From Blakeslea trispora (taxonomy: Eukaryota; Mucoromycota; Mucoromycetes; Mucorales; Choanephoraceae), in contig JAIWNE010000097.1 in the NCBI GenBank assembly GCA_025331445.1, positions 1 to 64,000 on the forward strand: 64,000 bases of DNA, read 5' to 3'. The position numbers and the translations under genes are program-made. The notes under the pieces are model-generated. The model had not been told where the DNA came from, searched no databases, and worked only from the letters and a program-made list of their open reading frames with translations. Positions 61,788-64,000 of the stretch are shown in pieces (position 1 is the first letter of the stretch; each line of letters starts with the position of its first letter).

Positions 61788-64000
61788 TTGATGTTTTATA
61801 CATACTGCAAAATATATAAATTATATTACCAATTATTTTGCCGGACAATTGCCGGACTTTCACCGGGGAGTTTTACGTCACTCGGACAAATTACATAAGA
61901 AATAATCTTGAGATCATAAAAAAATAACTTAGAAATGAAATTGAAATAAACAAGCTTTTAATCGTTAATTGATATTAAATATAATATTGACAGTTATACA
62001 TTCTAAATCGAAGATTTGCACCTAATTGAATTGAGAATTGAACAGAATTGTTATGTAACGTGTATACTTTGATAGATGATGTGTAATAAAGACTATTGAG
62101 TACTTTTTGAGACTGTTAGTAGCTTTATTAAAACTTCCGAGAGAGAAGAAGGATTTATAATACACGTCTAATTGCTACAGGGATAATAGTTGAGGATTCC
62201 TAATTAGGAGATTCGTAATACATTGGGTGAACACCTCTTGTGGAGGTTAAAGGGATATTTAAATATAAGATAATCAAGATATTAGGACCGTTCTATAACA
62301 AGAATCAGGAAGAAACAGATCAGAACAGAAATTGGAATTTAATCAGAACCTTAGAATCAACTTCTTTATTATACAACGTATCATACAACAATAATACAAC
62401 CAGAAGTACCTGTCTCGGCTATTTGAACTTGTATTATATATTATCAGCTGCAACCATATCTCACACTCAAGCACCGTAAACGTATCATGTTTGTTAAAAC
62501 AGTAACTAATATAAATATAAAAATTGTATTTCACGTGACATTCCGGGCCGGACAATTTTTGATCTATGTGCCTTTTGCTTGACTCTAGTGAGTTTGACAA
62601 GAATGGCTCTACATAAGTATTGATGTTGATACTAAATAGCCTATTCTAACACGGCAGATTGTTTATTTAACATTCAACTATGATAATAATTTGGTATGCA
62701 GAAATGGTTTGCGAGAGAGTTGTTGTATCTATCATACAACATGGCATAATTCATCGCATATGTACCAATAAAATAGCTGGATCAATGTAGCTGATGTAAT
62801 CTACTCAGAATGTCAAGGGTTCAATCACTGACATTCGATTACAAAATAAATCATGCAGATTTTGACATGGCTTCATTACACTGTCTTTGATTAAACGTAA
62901 TAGCTAGTCAACTATTCTAATGCAAAGCCCAGTTATTGTATCAAACCCTTATACTCGTACTTTCAATCTGACACAGATATTCTAGTATAAATAAGCTATT
63001 ATTCTACACTCAATAAACAGTATCTTTTTGGCTAATTTCAATCTACTATTGTATTTCTGTACACTGACAAATCAAGAGTGATGTTCTTTGTTCAATTAAA
63101 TAGAGAAGATTACGAAATAAAATAGTTGATCCTTCATTGTATGTAATAATCTAATGACTTTATGTCGGTTTGATAAAACATATTGGAAATACATCATAAA
63201 ATGTTCGATATACCACTAAATCAAATACTGATCCTATTCAGTGTCAGTATAGCCAATTCATATTAACATTCCATCCTTGCACTGAATGAAACTCTTTCTT
63301 TAATCTTGTCTAATGCTCTTGACTTAATAGATAAATCATAGACTAAATATTTCCCACCAATGCCGATGAAATTGATTGTGTATGATGGTAAGGAAACATA
63401 CATACGGTGCTTTAGTTAGTAGGTGTGATGATTCAAAATGGCTGAGAAATTAGATAAACAACGATGAATATTTTGGCAATGATTGTAGCGCTTTCTTTCC
63501 GTATAGAAATAGGAAAAGAAGTATGTTTTCAAATAAGAAGATAAGAGTGTGAGTATGTACTCTTTTTGTCAGATAAAAAAAAGGGCTATTTCTTTACATA
63601 ACTATCAAAAAACTACTTGGATAATTTATTGAATCTTCAAGTGATTGCAGATGACTGAGATGGACTAGTCTTAGTACTTTTAGATCTAACTCCTATTATA
63701 CTTCTTTTGGATATCCAGATTGGCATCTTTACTCAATCTGAATAAAAGAAAGACTGAGTAAAAGAAAGACTGAATAACATTTCATTTACAACTTGTGGTG
63801 TTTTGGGTTGTAGTGATATGAGGAGACCTAGAAAAAAAGCATATGTAGACAAAGAAAGTACTTTGAGAATGTTTGTGATGTTTTTGTTTCGTATAAAAAG
63901 TAGTCAAAAGCGGAAGAAGAGTCCTGTAAGTTATCACTACAACTACTATTTATACATGTCACAGTCATTTACAGCTTGTACTAAATTAGTGTACTTATTC
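61788..64000. other. AT-rich region with possible transposon ends
   Basis: No gene recognised. GCCGGACAATT occurs at 61840 and 62547 with GC-rich surroundings that may be related as terminal repeats of a small element. A 17-bp unit (AAAAGAAAGACTGA plus three bases) is duplicated near 63743-63775. Confidence 0.4.

Overview
This is a eukaryotic nuclear window from a fungus, most likely an early-diverging one of the Mucorales (Mucoromycota). The basis is AT-rich DNA with long A/T runs between genes, many short GT-AG introns (about 30 to 120 nt, mostly gtaag donors), pyrimidine-rich leaders upstream of start codons, and the gene content. No bacterial operon, rRNA or CRISPR structure is seen. Nearly all genes are broken into exons; I rebuilt exon chains by hand from splice sites, reading-frame phase and family alignment, so individual boundaries are inferences unless stated.

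Left third (1-23.6 kb), gene-poor: a SWIM/RING zinc-finger protein (1763-3022), a secreted serine-rich choice-of-anchor-A adhesin with about 22 copies of an 18-bp repeat (6035-8719), a convergent secreted GMC oxidoreductase (8971-11050), a multi-exon seven-helix membrane protein of unknown function (13470-15059), an acyl/4-coumarate-CoA-ligase-type enzyme (18397-20066) and the relic of a Tc1/mariner transposase (about 22440-23170).

Central gene-dense block (23.6-50.8 kb), mainly conserved housekeeping genes: type I metacaspase, CHMP7-like ESCRT-III protein, farnesylated type I Hsp40, elongation factor Elf1, ribosomal protein uL13, 3-hydroxyanthranilate dioxygenase, histone H3K36 methyltransferase Set2, an RBM5/10-type G-patch protein, a cysteine-rich type I membrane protein, the COMPASS subunit Swd1/RbBP5, a mitochondrial 2-Cys peroxiredoxin, an FYR-domain protein, the Rag GTPase Gtr1 and the Fe-S assembly factor Isa1/ISCA1. 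Four of these act in chromatin or transcription elongation (Elf1, Set2, Swd1, FYR protein). Notable arrangements are a 59-bp head-to-tail spacing (metacaspase/CHMP7), a 203-bp divergent promoter (peroxiredoxin/FYR) and a tail-to-tail coding overlap of 4 bp (FYR/Gtr1).

Right part (50.8-64 kb), gene-poor and strongly AT-rich: tRNA-Gln(TTG), a roughly 186-bp imperfect palindrome beside it, a nine-exon gene of unknown function with an apparent frameshift (53300-55151), an ORF-less stretch with complementary segments that may encode a structured RNA (about 58250-58610), and tRNA-Leu(CAA) followed by a possible small DNA-transposon relic. The strongest candidates for something undescribed are the structured-RNA candidate, the large palindrome and the seven-helix protein.
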